Below are positions 47,372 to 58,744 of a DNA stretch of 64,000 bases, one piece after another. The stretch lies in contig CM075669.1 of assembly GCA_037962975.1 (NCBI GenBank), positions 122,094,501 to 122,158,500 on the forward strand. The letters run 5' to 3'. Within the stretch, counting starts at the first letter, position 1. Each line of letters starts with the position of its first letter. The translations under genes were made by a program, and so were the position numbers. The stretch comes from Clitoria ternatea (lineage: Eukaryota > Streptophyta > Magnoliopsida > Fabales > Fabaceae). The notes below the pieces were generated by a model. That model was not told the DNA's origin. It made no database searches and worked only from the letters and a program-made list of their open reading frames with translations.

Positions 47372-49764
47372 AAGGAATTTCGTCCTCGAAATTCAAGCAT
47401 AACCTACAGCAAATACCCGCTCGGAATATACTAACCTTTCCCAAGCAACTCCTCACCTTACGACTTATCTTGGTCCAAGATCCTGGTCCCCTTGTTAAAC
47501 TTACAGCATCACTCGATCAACCTTATAAAGCTCCAACTTCAGTGACAGACTTGGTTACCCCTCTGATTTCAATAACTAATCATCATTTTAGCAACTAATC
47601 AATACCCAACGGCCCCTAATCCTCTCGGAGGTAACATATCAAGGTCAAACAAAACCCTCTATCTTCATTTTGATACATAATCACCTAATATTCATTTAAT
47701 ATAACTCTCATCCTCGTTCAGAACCGCCTGAAAGGCTCACCATCACCATAAGCAGCCACAACTTCACCTGCTCGACTCATGAATTGCTGCATCCAACTTA
47801 TATGATGACGTCTCATTCCTATAGGGTTACAACAATTACACAGTCGTTGCAACGTATACGCTGCCACAATGCCTATGACATGAAGAGTCATCTCAAGACA
47901 ACATGTCTCACACTGACCAGACTCACTCAATTAATACTAATTCACATAGTAATTAATGGCAGTTCACACACACATTAGAAACAATACAACTACATCAACA
48001 TTATGCATCACCTAGGGTACATCACGCAATAACAATCATGAAAATTATTTATCACTTCTGAAAACAGTATGATAGCAACACGACAATCGGCTTCTAGCCA
48101 ACACCGAGTAAATATTTCCTCTAAATCTTATTCATCACAAAACCATGGCTTGGATTAGATTCTTAATTCTCAGTTATATGATAACATCACTCACTCGGGT
48201 CCATGCAATTCAACCAGGATTAAGTAATTCATAATCACATACGCTACCATAACACACTGTGGACTCGGCAGCGGCACTAATGTACATACAGGCATTCAAT
48301 CGGATTTATTCAAATTAATTCCAAACTATATTAAGGATTTCATGCACAATGTCACATCCAATCGGAAGTTGCACAATAACATGCATTCTCAATCGTAACA
48401 TCACATTGCACTTGGCAAATATAATCAATTACATACACATCACAACTAATAATTCATCAATTGTCACCACTGACTCTCAGACAAAATAGATGCCTAGTAT
48501 CCGGATACTAAAGGATCGGCCTTCAGTTGGGGGTCCTACTTGACACCCCGTGAACCCTGCTTGGTTCACCGAGTCCTGCTTGACTCTCCACCTCGACCAC
48601 TGGGTCCTACTTGACCACTGGGTAGCTCAACTGGGCACAAAAACCACGGGAGCCGGAAATGAGGGGCTATATATATCGTCGGCCGTCCCACACCACATAA
48701 TCACATATCATAATCATACAATCCGTTTACTGGAAGCCTGTCAGGAGCCGCTCCTTGCTTGTGCAACGCACCGGCGACCACTCCCCGCCCTCAACAGTAT
48801 ACGGAGTATCTCATGCACAATATGTAACTCAATATAACAAACATTATCAATCTCATGCCACACATAGCAATTACTTATCATACATATACAATTCTCATTT
48901 CTCATCATATCACGAGTGGCCATTATCAACACATACTCATCACACGGGCGACCTGCTTGTCAAGCCCGGCATCACATTGCCACTATACATCGATTATCAC
49001 AGCATCACAGGCGTTTGTCATAGTAACTCGCAACAAGCAAAACAGGGAAACAATACTACAACATATCCTCTCAGTATTTTTAATGAAGTCAGCATACATT
49101 TCAACACACCATTCCAAATGGAATTCAACAGATCAATTCACATATCATGCATTCGGAAATCATCATGGCATTCTCGTTCATATATATTTGAACATGAAAC
49201 TGCAAACAGAACTCAGGGAATCATCCCTTTTTAACTCATAGACAGAGTCACACAACACTAAAAAGTTTACAAATACCCCAATTTTAACATATACCCGACC
49301 AATTTCACTCAAATAATGTTAACCTATATGAAAATCAATGACAATTTATACCCATTTATAAGCAACACATCTGAATTAACTTCCTCATTAGGCACCCACA
49401 ATGGCACATTACTCGTCAACAGTTAGCAACTAGCCATCATTAACACTGTAAAATGTCACACTAACAGCATACATCCGACCCACACAAGGTATATATACCA
49501 TCCTTACACTTATTCTAATGCAATTATCATGATAATAGTCATCAAATGCCAATCACATTCGCCATAAAATGGCATAAAATCAGTCGGTTTCCAGTCCAAA
49601 CCGAGCAAAAATCCCTTCTTTAATCTTATCCATCTCCCAACTATTGCATTCTCTCTCGGCCAACGCAGGCTGAGAAACACCACCAGAAAAGATGACCACT
49701 CGGTCATACAGCACACAACCGCTTATACTCAGTAAGCCAACCTTGGCCATGGACCTTTTGGTCT
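47372..49764 (-). other. Non-coding interior of the flipped element
   Basis: About 2.4 kb between PPT and PBS. No gag or pol motif on either strand, so the element depended on a helper. At 48520-48620 there are repeated GGGTCCTACTTGAC-like strings. Open stretches of up to about 160 codons here (for example 48755-49234) look non-coding, being short-repeat rich and without recognisable domains. Confidence 0.65.
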
Positions 49765-49776
49765 GCTCTGATACCA
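49765..49776 (-). other. Primer-binding site of the inverted interior
   Basis: Minus strand reads TGGTATCAGAGC, a perfect initiator tRNA-Met complement, two bases after an LTR end (GGGTGTTACA). Its reverse orientation relative to the outer LTR ends is key evidence for the inversion. Confidence 0.9.
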
Positions 49777-49778
49777 AA

Positions 49779-50254
49779 TGTAACACCCTTAGTTTTTAAT
49801 AAATAAATAAATACCAAACAGGGGAATTTTTCCCATTTTTAGAATTCACAAATCATTCATAATTTGCCCAAAATAATTAAACCGGGCACAACGAGGAGAA
49901 GGAGGGGGAAAATGGAAGGCGAGGAAAAGTAAGGCCAAACAAAAGCCATCCAGCGGAAGACACACAGCGCCTGAGCGAACCCAAGAAAAATAACACAACC
50001 TCGCTCAAGCAGGTCCGACTCCGTTTGAGCGAGGTTGTGTTATTTTTCTTGGGTTCGCTCAGGCGCTGTGTGTCTTCCGCTGGATGGCTTTTGTTTGGCC
50101 TTACTTTTCCTCGCCTTCCATTTTCCCCCTCCTTCTCCTCGTTGTGCCCGGTTTAATTATTTTGGGCAAATTATGAATGATTTGTGAACTCTAAAAATGG
50201 GAAAAATTCCCCTGTTTGGTATTTATTTATTTATTAAAAACTAAGGGTGTTACA
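49779..50254. repeat. 476-bp inverted repeat (two LTR 3' portions)
   Basis: Arms run from TGTAACACCCTTAG to GGGTTCGCTC and CTCGCTCAA, then a 14-16 bp spacer (GCAGGTCCGACTCCG), then TTTGAGCGAG and the mirrored arm to CTAAGGGTGTTACA. Arms are almost identical. Confidence 0.95.
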
Positions 50255-50259
50255 TTAGT

Positions 50260-50708
50260 GAATCATGAATTGTCCTTTAACATAAATATCCTTACCATCA
50301 CATCGGCATTCAAAGTCACATGTCCAAATGTCATCATCATCATATACAAAATAATTGGTCAATATACGTTATCAAAAGAATAAGGGTTCATTTACAAAAC
50401 AAATGAGGCCACTATCATCATAAATATCAACATCATCGCACATCAATTTACATTGTCGACCAAGGCATTCCTTTAGCACTATTTTACCTTCCAAACAAAG
50501 CATCAATTTTTAAAATGAAGTTCATCTCACCTCATGTAAAGTCCTACATCATAATGCTAAAAAGAGACAATATGGGAGAATGAGTTATTACATTCGAAAT
50601 GACAAACTTAAACACTTGTGATTATGTGTACATACATATAAATCACTCATGTGCTTTGCAACATGAGTACCAATCATCATCAAATCATTATTTTTATCAC
50701 CATAGGTA
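50260..50708. other. Continuation of the pre-insertion locus
   Basis: AT-rich DNA that was continuous with 40852 before the flipped element inserted. No gene recognised. Confidence 0.45.
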
Positions 50709-53050
50709 TTGTAACACCCTAAATTTTAAAGAAAACAATTTATGGAATAATGGTAATTAATTATGTAAGGTCCAATAATTGTGGGAGAATTAATTTGACA
50801 TTAAAGGTGAATTATCGGTGAATTAAGATTTGTCAGAGCTGGATGATTTAACAGATGATGTGGGACCTACTTGGTCAAATTAAATATTTGATGGGTCTAG
50901 AATGTTTAGGAAATTATTATGGTTAGGGTGACATAGCTGAAATAATTTTTAGTATTAAGGAAATAATTAATTGGACTCAATATATGTTATTAAACGGGGA
51001 AATTACGAACCAATTGGAATTAAAAGAAAACCAAAAATCCCAATTTCTCCTCTCCTTTCCACCCTTGCATTTTCCCATCTCTCTTTTGGTCTTTTGCCCA
51101 TTGGACAATGGGGATTCATTACCCTTTGGTAAAAGCAAAATATGACATCCTATTAACCATTGGACAATGTCCAATTTTGCCAAATTTTTCCCTTTCTCTT
51201 CCTTTCGGCAGCTTCTTCTCTACCACCATTCTCCATATATTCTTCTTCTTCTCCCCCTCTTCTTGTACCAACCGAACCACACCTCTCTTCCTTCCATTTT
51301 CTTACCAAAATTAATACTTGAGCATGGAGTTGTGAAGCATTCATGGAGCGTAGGAGCTTGCATTGGTCATTTCCCTCTTCTTCACTATCATTTTTATTTT
51401 TGGTGGAGCATGGACTTGAGGTAAAGATTTCTTACCTCCACCTTATCTCATTTGTGGTTTTATGATGCTGGGTTTGAAATGGTTTTATTAGAAGTTATGA
51501 GTGTTAAAGAAGATGATGTAAACCCTAGGCATGATGGCTTAAGAAATGATTTTGATTGTGGTTTTATGAGTATATGATGATGATATGTGCTGAGATGGAA
51601 TGACATATCATGTGTGTGGAACTTATGATGTTTTATTGAAAAATGAATGTAATGCACACATGTATAAATATCATCATAATGTATGACTTTGGTACATTTG
51701 GATTATGTTACTCACCTCCCTATTGCCATTTTTAAGTTTGATGTAGGTATGAAGTAAAACCCTACTCTTTTTGGAGGTCGAGTATTGGAGAAGGTAAATA
51801 TGAAAGGAATATGGGTGAGCCTTGGCCTGCGTGTATCTTTATTTTGTATAGCATATGGTGTGTATATGCTTATTTTGAAATTAATTTGATAACAGCTGAT
51901 TTTGGAGATCATGTACGAAAATTAGACCAGATGTGTATGGCTACTTTTCATTAATGACTTGGATAATGTATGAATGACATTATTATTATGAAAATATATT
52001 TCCATTGTTTAACAAATCAATGAGGCATCTTTCATTCTCTTTTTGGTATATATTTTTACAACTCTTGAATTTAATTTCATCTTCTGCTTTTCCCTTGTGA
52101 CGGCCTCAAGTCCGATCGTCCGAGGTGCACTCTGATACCTTTCTCATATCTTCATATATGATATTCATATGGATTTAAGGAATGGGTTGAAGTTATTGAT
52201 TGTGTGATTTTGATAAAACCTTAAGTGTTGGTAGTTTTGGGGTTTTGGTCAAATTAATGAGTTAAATAATTATGGTGCCTTATAATGATTTTATATGGGG
52301 AAATGAGTGTTTGAAATATTGATATTGATTCTTGAGGTTTGGGAGATATGCGTATGTGAGTATGTGTGTGATTAGAGGAATTGATCTTGAGTGTGATATT
52401 TATGATGATGCTAATGATAGTTAAAAGCTATTGATAGTGGATTAAGGAAATGGATACTTGATTTGATAAATCCTTAGACCATGATATATGTCATAAGAAA
52501 TTGTTGATTGATGATGGTCTTGAATAGAGTCAAGAGGCTTTTAACGGATTTGAATGAATCGTAATGATGATTAGATATATTATGGATACAGGATGTGATC
52601 TCATTGTTATTAAGGTGGTTAGCCCTTTTGAAACCTAGAGAATCTTGGTTTTGGGAAAGGAATTCCCGAAACCTAACATTTTGGTATGAACTGGTGTCTT
52701 AGCAAGTCTAGGACTTGATATTGAACCTTAAGACATATTTACATTTGTTGGAAATTATGATGGTGCCTTGGAATGGCTTATTGATTGTATGAAATGCATA
52801 TGTGTAACGTGTAGATTGTAATTTGGACGATGATGCGGAATAATCGGAGTGTTTGGATTGCAGTTCTTCTCTCGAGGTAGGAGAGAAGTTTGCATTTCAA
52901 ATCGCATGAGTGAATAATTGCTGAATTATGTATATGTATGAACTCATGCATTCCCTTGCCATGAATGTATTAAATGTTGAATTAATGATGTGATGAATGA
53001 TGGCTTGGTAATATGATAGGAAGGTCACCAATGAAGGGTTCTCTAACACC
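50709..53050 (+). repeat. LTR-like DNA of a gypsy element
   Basis: Begins TGTAACACCCTAAATTTTAAAG, an LTR-type start. It contains a pyrimidine-rich zone (51170-51310) and a CTCACCTCCCTATTGCC block comparable to that of other LTRs here. It directly precedes the pol remnant at 53058. No PBS was found and the right boundary is unclear. Confidence 0.45.
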
Positions 53051-53057
53051 CTCATTT

Positions 53058-54605
53058 TCAAACATAAAGATAGGAAAATTGTGTTACATCCTTTAACTCC
53101 TCAGCAGTTTTTGGAGGATCGGCTTCAAATGAAGTTGAAAAGGGACAAAGAAATAGGTTCTTCCTTTTCTCAACAAAAATAAAAATCTAGAAAAACTAAA
53201 AAAGATAATAAAGGTAAAGGATTTGTCATCCATGATGACTCTAAATCTAGTCTCTTGGCAACCAAAAATAATGTGAAGTAAGCCCTGCTTCTTCACAAAC
53301 CTTGTATGTTATGTACCCTATAGATACTCCTAACACTTCTATGTGCTCAATAGGCTCTTCCCCTTCTAGTTTGCCCAAAAGAGTTCAAAATCTCTTAAAA
53401 GGGGGTATCTTTTCTAAAGAGATACCCAATAGATTACCTCTTGTTAGGGGCATCGAACATCAAATAGACTTAATCCCAGGTGCTAGCTTACCTAATAGGC
53501 CTGCATATAGATGTAATCAAAAAGAAAGCCTCGAGATGAAAAACAAGTGAATGAACTATTATCTAAGGGATAAATAAGGGAAAGTTTAAGTCCTTGGATT
53601 GATATTTCTATGGACTTTGTGCTTGGATTTCCTAGGACCCAAAGGGGAATGGATTCTATCTTTGTTGTAGTGAATAAATTTAGTAAAATGGCTCACTTTA
53701 TTCCTTGTCATAAAGTGGATGATGCAAGCCATATTGCTAAATTATTTTCTAAAGAAATTATGAGATTGCATGACATCCTTAGAACCATTATTTCTGATAG
53801 GGATACCAAGTTCCTGAGCCATTTTTGGAAAACACTTTGGGCAAGGCTAGGAACTAGGCTTCTCTTTTCCACTACTTGTCTTCCTTAAATGGATGGGTAA
53901 ACAAAGTTAGTAAATAAGACTCATTCTACTTTGCTTAGGGTCTTAGTAAATAAAAATGTTAAGTCTTGGGATGAGTGTTTGCTATACATAGAGTTTGCAT
54001 ATAATAGGGTACAACACTCCATAACTAAACATAGTCCATTTAAGATTGTCTATGGTTTTAACCCTCTCACACCTCTTGATCTTTTGCCCATTGAGGTTTT
54101 TGATTCCTTCCTTCACATGGATGGAGAGGCAAAAACAAGCTTTGTAAAAGATTTTCATGAGAAGGTTAAAAATCAAATACAATCCAAAAATGAGTATTAC
54201 GTCTATTGTGCTAATAAGAAAAGAAAGAAAGTTATCTTTGAAGTTAGAGATTGGGTTTGGTTACACTTAAGAAAAGAAAGATTTCTTAATCTAAGAAAGT
54301 CCAAACTAAACCTCAGAGGTGATGATCCATTTCAAATATTTGAAAAGATTAGTAATAATACCTATGTCCTAGATTTACCTGGTGATTTTGGGGTTAGTGC
54401 TACATTTAATTTCTCTGACTTGTCTTCTTTTAACTTAGATAATGATGATGACAGTCCAGATTTAAGGACAAATCTTTTTGAAGAAGGGGAGCATGATAAG
54501 GACATGAGTAGGAAAGATCTCATCACAACCCTAGATAAGGGTCTAGAGATTTACAAAGGCCCCTTAACAAAGGCAAGGACAAAAAGGACCAAAGACATCA
54601 CCTAG
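53058..54605 (+). pseudogene. Chromovirus-type gypsy pol remnant with RT and RNase H deleted
   Basis: Starts in the linker before RT (LTPQQFLEDRLQMKLKRDK), reaches the RT N-terminal region (RGIEHQIDLIPGASLPNRPA, then VNELLSKG, RESLSPW), and at about 53595 jumps straight to the integrase core (DISMDFVLGFPRTQRG, HDILRTIISDRDTKF). After that come the C-terminal integrase region (EFAYNRVQHSITKHSPFKIV, NPLTPLDLLP, KERFLNLRKSKLNLRGDDPF) and a tail to 54605. The RT catalytic core and RNase H are absent. The expected GQTE(V/L)VN motif reads stop-T-K-L-V-N at about 53900, so the catalytic glutamate is also lost. Confidence 0.85.
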
Positions 54606-54771
54606 CAAACCCTACCTACCTTCCTGACTACTCTACATGGACCTAAGCCTAAGGAGGACCAATTGAAGACCTATGCATTCTTTTCATGTGATATTTTAGA
54701 GAAATAGGTTTTTAGGTAGAAAATAAGGTTTCATATATTTTAGAGATAAGATTTGGGCCTTGCATGGTCAT

Positions 54772-56384
54772 TGATAAGTGTTTATTGAGTATTGATTTCA
54801 TGCTTCAATTTAACCCATTTTTGAAAAGAATTCAACTAAATTTGTACATAATTGAGCATGAAATCTCTTATGAAAAATTCTTTGTGTAAAAGGACTAACT
54901 CTTCAAACTCTTAAGAAAATTGCTTCAAAATTCTTAACGAGTTACAGGAATTCAAGGAGGCCAAGTTGAGCAACAAAAACTTAAAATAAGTCCTAGTCAC
55001 AAGAACCTACAACAAGAAGAAATAAGCATCAGGCCCCCTCACGCTTAAGCGTAAGGAAGGGGTGCTTGAGCAAGGGACTTGGAAGTTCAATGCTGAACTC
55101 ACGCTTAAAGCATGCTTGAGTGTGGTTTGAGTGCAACAAGAATTAGCATTAGGACCCCACACTTACGCAAGAGAAGGAGACGCTCAAGCGTGAGCCCGAG
55201 CTCGCTTGAGCATGGATTGAGCATGAATTGGACATGCTGGACAAGAAGGGCACGCTTGAGCGTGGCTAAGCTTGGCTTAAGCGTGAGACAAACAGTGAGC
55301 ATTAGGACCTTCCACGCTTGAGCGTGACCATTAAGCTCAAGCGTGACTCATGCACTATGGAATTTTTAATTTAATATTAACCAATGGTGCGATGCCAACT
55401 CAACCACTTTGGTGTGTTTCTGCATGTCTCTGAATATTCCTTCATGGGCACTATGCAAGTGGGAAAAGAAAGCTTAAGCATAACCCCTATAAATCAAGCA
55501 GAGAACAGAGGATTGAGATCATCTCCTGTATATCTGACATCTCCTACATCCTACCTTTTTAACCATTCCTTTCACTTCAAAATTGTTTCTGTATTCATTT
55601 CCAATTTTCTTAAGTGAAAATGCAAGGCATGAGTAGCTAAAATTTTCTTTGTGGGGATTGGTTGTAATCCATTCAAACCTGAAGTAATGCTGCTGTAAGT
55701 TTTTATGTATGTTAATGAGATTTGATAATTTTTATGTTTCATTCTGCCATTAATGCTTGAAGGTACTTGATCACTATTTTCTTGTTTTAAGCTTTCTTAA
55801 GTATACTGGGAAGTAACTTTTGAAAGTAGATATGAATGAAATGCTTGTTGTGAGTAGCTGACCAGGGATGGCATCTAACGCAATGAACGTCAAAACAATC
55901 AAAGTGACTGAGGGATCAGCGGTGCAAAATCATTCTTATGAATTTTGTAGTCGAGGGATCGATACAAATGACTTTGATTGTGACGTAGAAATTATCATTT
56001 CAAGTTACATACATGCAAATTTATTTAGCTTACGAAAGGTGAGATGCGATGAAACCAATCCCAGTTTTACAAATCTGATTTTTACCAAAATTCTTTACTG
56101 TTAGTCTTTTCAATACTTGCTGTTTACATTTTATTCAACCATTTGAACCACAAAAATCAAAAAAAACTTTTTGTCAAAATCAATTCAAGAGCTAAGATCT
56201 CCAAACCAATACCTCCTCAGCGGAACGACATCTATACTATACTACAATTTCTATGTTTAAACTTGGCACAAATATTCCATTGAACTCATATTATACAAAC
56301 TTGGTTCTCTTATTTGAATACTTCACTTCTTTACAAACCAAGATTTGGCTTAAGTTTGTATTATACCATGCAAATAGCTTAACA
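54772..56384 (+). repeat. 5' LTR of the plus-strand Athila-like element
   Basis: TGATAAGTGTTTATTGAG at the left and TAGCTTAACA at the right, 5 bases before the PBS. About 1.6 kb, within the usual range for Athila LTRs. It contains a cluster of CACGCTTGAGCGTG-type palindromes (55040-55345). The left boundary is inferred from the TG start; the matching 3' LTR is outside the window. Confidence 0.6.
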
Positions 56385-56389
56385 AATTT

Positions 56390-56407
56390 TGGCGCCGCAG
56401 CCGGGGA
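56390..56407 (+). other. Primer-binding site of the plus-strand Athila-like element
   Basis: TGGCGCCGCAGCCGGGGA, the conserved start of the Athila interior, located 145 bp before the gag open stretch. Confidence 0.8.
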
Positions 56408-56528
56408 GGTGATTCAAGTTTGAATATTTAAGCATTGAATTGACAAGACTCTGTGAATAATTTTCTGTTTGTTTGTATTTTTTATTTTTTTTATATGTGG
56501 TAACCTTGCTGGAGTGAGTGCTTGATTT

Positions 56529-58112
56529 ATGATCTTGAGAGGACAGGGACCAAAAGAACAACTTGCTTTTGATCCAGAGATAGATAGGTTCCTCAAGAAA
56601 ATCAAGAAAGCCAAGCAAAAGCAGAACTTCCACACAGGAAAAACTTCCTCTGTGAAAATGGCGGATGTCAATAGCAACAATCAAAATCCACCAAGAAGAA
56701 CACTTGGAGACTATGCTTTACAGCAAGGGCCAAGACATTTCTCAAGCATTGTAATTCCAAGCACTGTCAGAGCACTAGAAATGAAACCAGCATTTCTTAG
56801 TTTGATTAGTTCACACCAATTTACTGGAATGTCAACTGAAGATCCCTACATTCACTTGGCAACTTTCTATGAATTAGTTGGAACAATGGGATTTGACCAA
56901 GATGTTATTGATGCTGCATATTTGAGACTATTTCCTTTCTCTTTAGCAGGAAAAGCAAAGGAATGGCTCCAGTCTTACCCAAATTAAAGTTTGAATAGTT
57001 GGGACATAGTGGAAGAAAAATTCCTACATAGATTTTCTCCTCTATCTAGATTCATCAAGGCCAAGTCAGATATTACAACATTTAAACAAGGCCAAGATGA
57101 ACCTTTTTGTGAGGCATGGGAATGTTTTAAATTACTGCTCAGGAAATGCCCAAACCATGGACTTGAAGATATTACACAACTTAATATCTTCTACAGTGGA
57201 CTCAAAGCTGATACCAAAATGATATTGGACGCAGCAGCTGGAGGCACCATGATGACAATGGATACAGAACAAGCCACAAGAATCATTGAAGCATTATCAT
57301 CCACAAATTACCAAGCCAAGCATGATAGAACACAAGCCCACAAGAAGGGAGTATTGGAACTAAATACAACAGATGCCATTCTAGCTCAAAACAAGATTTT
57401 GACTCAACAAATTAAAGCTCTAACACAGCAAATGGCAAAACTCCCTCAGCAGTTACATGCTGTGCAAACCTCCGCAGACAGTCAACAATCACAATTAAAA
57501 TGTGATTTTTGTGGAGGTAATCATCAGAATGGACATTGCCAAGGAGAACAATCTGACCAATCCATCCTCTATATGAATAATCAAGGTAAGTAGGGTAATT
57601 TCAATAACAATGCTTATTCTAACAATTTTTCACAGGGATGGAGGAATAATCAAAATTGTGGATGAAAGCAAGAGGCAAGCACTTCCAATAGACAACAACC
57701 TTACTAACAAGGTTTTTCTTTGATGGAAAGAACATCAAAACTGGAGGACACTCTAGAAAAGTTCATGCAAGTTTCAATTACCAATCAGAAAAACACAGAT
57801 GCCTCAATCAGAAATCTGGAGACCCAAGTGGGGCAATTGGCTCGTCAAATTGCAAAACATCACAATTCACAATTTGGAGCTAATACCCACCCAAACCCAA
57901 AGGAGCAATGTAAAGCAATCACTACAAGGAGCGGAAAGGTCACTAGACAAAAAGAGAAGAAAGGTAAAAAGGTAGAAGAAAAGAGTTGTGAAAAAGAATT
58001 AAGGAAGGAAGTTACAGAGGAGGAAAATAAAAAGAATGATGATGTACATATGGAGGAGGATGTAGTTGAAAAAAATAAAAAGAAAAAAATAAAAAAGGGA
58101 AAGAAAAGGTAG
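56529..58112 (+). pseudogene. Athila-like gag
   Basis: Capsid-type motifs RRTLGDYALQQGPRHFSS, TFYELVGTMGFDQ, LRLFPFSLAGKAKEWLQSYP and IKAKSDITTFKQGQDEPF, a coiled-coil-like LTQQIKALTQQMAKLPQQ, the zinc knuckle CDFCGGNHQNGHC (about 57500), and a lysine/glutamate-rich tail. A C to T nonsense change (CAA to TAA) at 56985 interrupts it. Further stops lie at 57591-57719, and a frame break occurs in the lysine-rich run near 58090. Confidence 0.85.
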
Positions 58113-58138
58113 ATGACCCCGCACCACAGCTGAAAAGT

Positions 58139-58735
58139 TTGCCTTATCCAAAGAATCCTTCAAAGATAGACAAAGAGAGGCAATTTGCAAGATTCATGGA
58201 TATCTTCAAAAGGTTGCAGATAAACATACCTTTCATGGAAGCCATGGAGCAAATGCCAACATACGCAAAATTCATAAAGGAGCTATTGACAAAGAAGAAA
58301 AGATTCTCTGAAGAAACAGTGGAGATTGCAGCAGGATGCAGTGCTATTATTCAAAAAGCATTGCCTCAGAAAACAAAAGATCCAGGGAGCTTTACAATCC
58401 CAGTAACTATTGGTATATTACCAGTAGGAAAGGCACTTCTAGACCTGAGAACCAGCATCAATTTGATGCCTTTGTCAATAGTAAAAAGAATTGGAGATCT
58501 GGAGGTAAAACCAACACGAATGACTCTTCAACTCGTAGATCCATCTATGAAGTTTCCATACGGTATAGCAGAGGATGTGCTGGTACGAGTTGACAAGTTT
58601 GTGTTCCCTGTAGATTTTGTCGTCATGGATATTGAGGAAGATATAGAGGTACCTCTCATTCTAGGTAGACCTTTCATGAAAACAGTAAAGGTAATTATTG
58701 ATGTGGATAATGGAAAACTCAAGGTGAGAGTGTAA
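58139..58735 (+). pseudogene. Athila-like retropepsin (aspartic protease) region
   Basis: Open for 198 codons. It includes the conserved preceding helix region (FARFMDIFKRLQINIPFMEA) and the core with RMTLQLVDPSMKFPYG and IEVPLILGRPFMK. The active-site motif DLGAS, intact in the minus-strand relative at 25.9 kb, reads DLRTS here. Both changed codons are single G to A changes, and loss of the glycine should abolish activity. It ends at a TAA where relatives have CAA. Confidence 0.82.
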
Positions 58736-58744
58736 GATGAGGAG

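Larger units (their letters stand above)
40853..50254. mobile_element. LTR retrotransposon with inverted interior (LTR-to-LTR flip)
   Basis: Outer ends TGTAACATCCCGG and CTAAGGGTGTTACA are flanked by exact 5-bp duplications TTAGT (40848-40852, 50255-50259), so the 9402-bp unit is one insertion. In order: LTR 5' portion (+, 40853-44096), the same portion inverted (44119-47357), polypurine tract reversed, a 2.4-kb non-coding interior reversed, primer-binding site reversed (49765-49776), LTR 3' portion inverted (49779 to about 50010), LTR 3' portion (+, about 50024-50254). This is exactly what inverting a normal element between the same point of its two LTRs would give. Each rebuilt LTR is about 3.5 kb, like the solo LTR at 3476-7016. 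The tRNA-Met PBS and GAGGACGAAATTCC near the PPT suggest a non-autonomous relative of a chromovirus-type Ty3/gypsy element. Confidence 0.85.

Noticed and set aside
48755..49241. Overlapping open frames of 159 and 128 codons
   Set aside because: They lie in the non-coding interior of the flipped element, are rich in His/Ser/Thr from CAT-type repeats and show no family motif.
49779..50254. The 476-bp inverted repeat as a stand-alone MITE
   Set aside because: One side abuts a perfect PBS instead of a target duplication, and its TTAGT partner lies at 40848; it is half of the flipped element.
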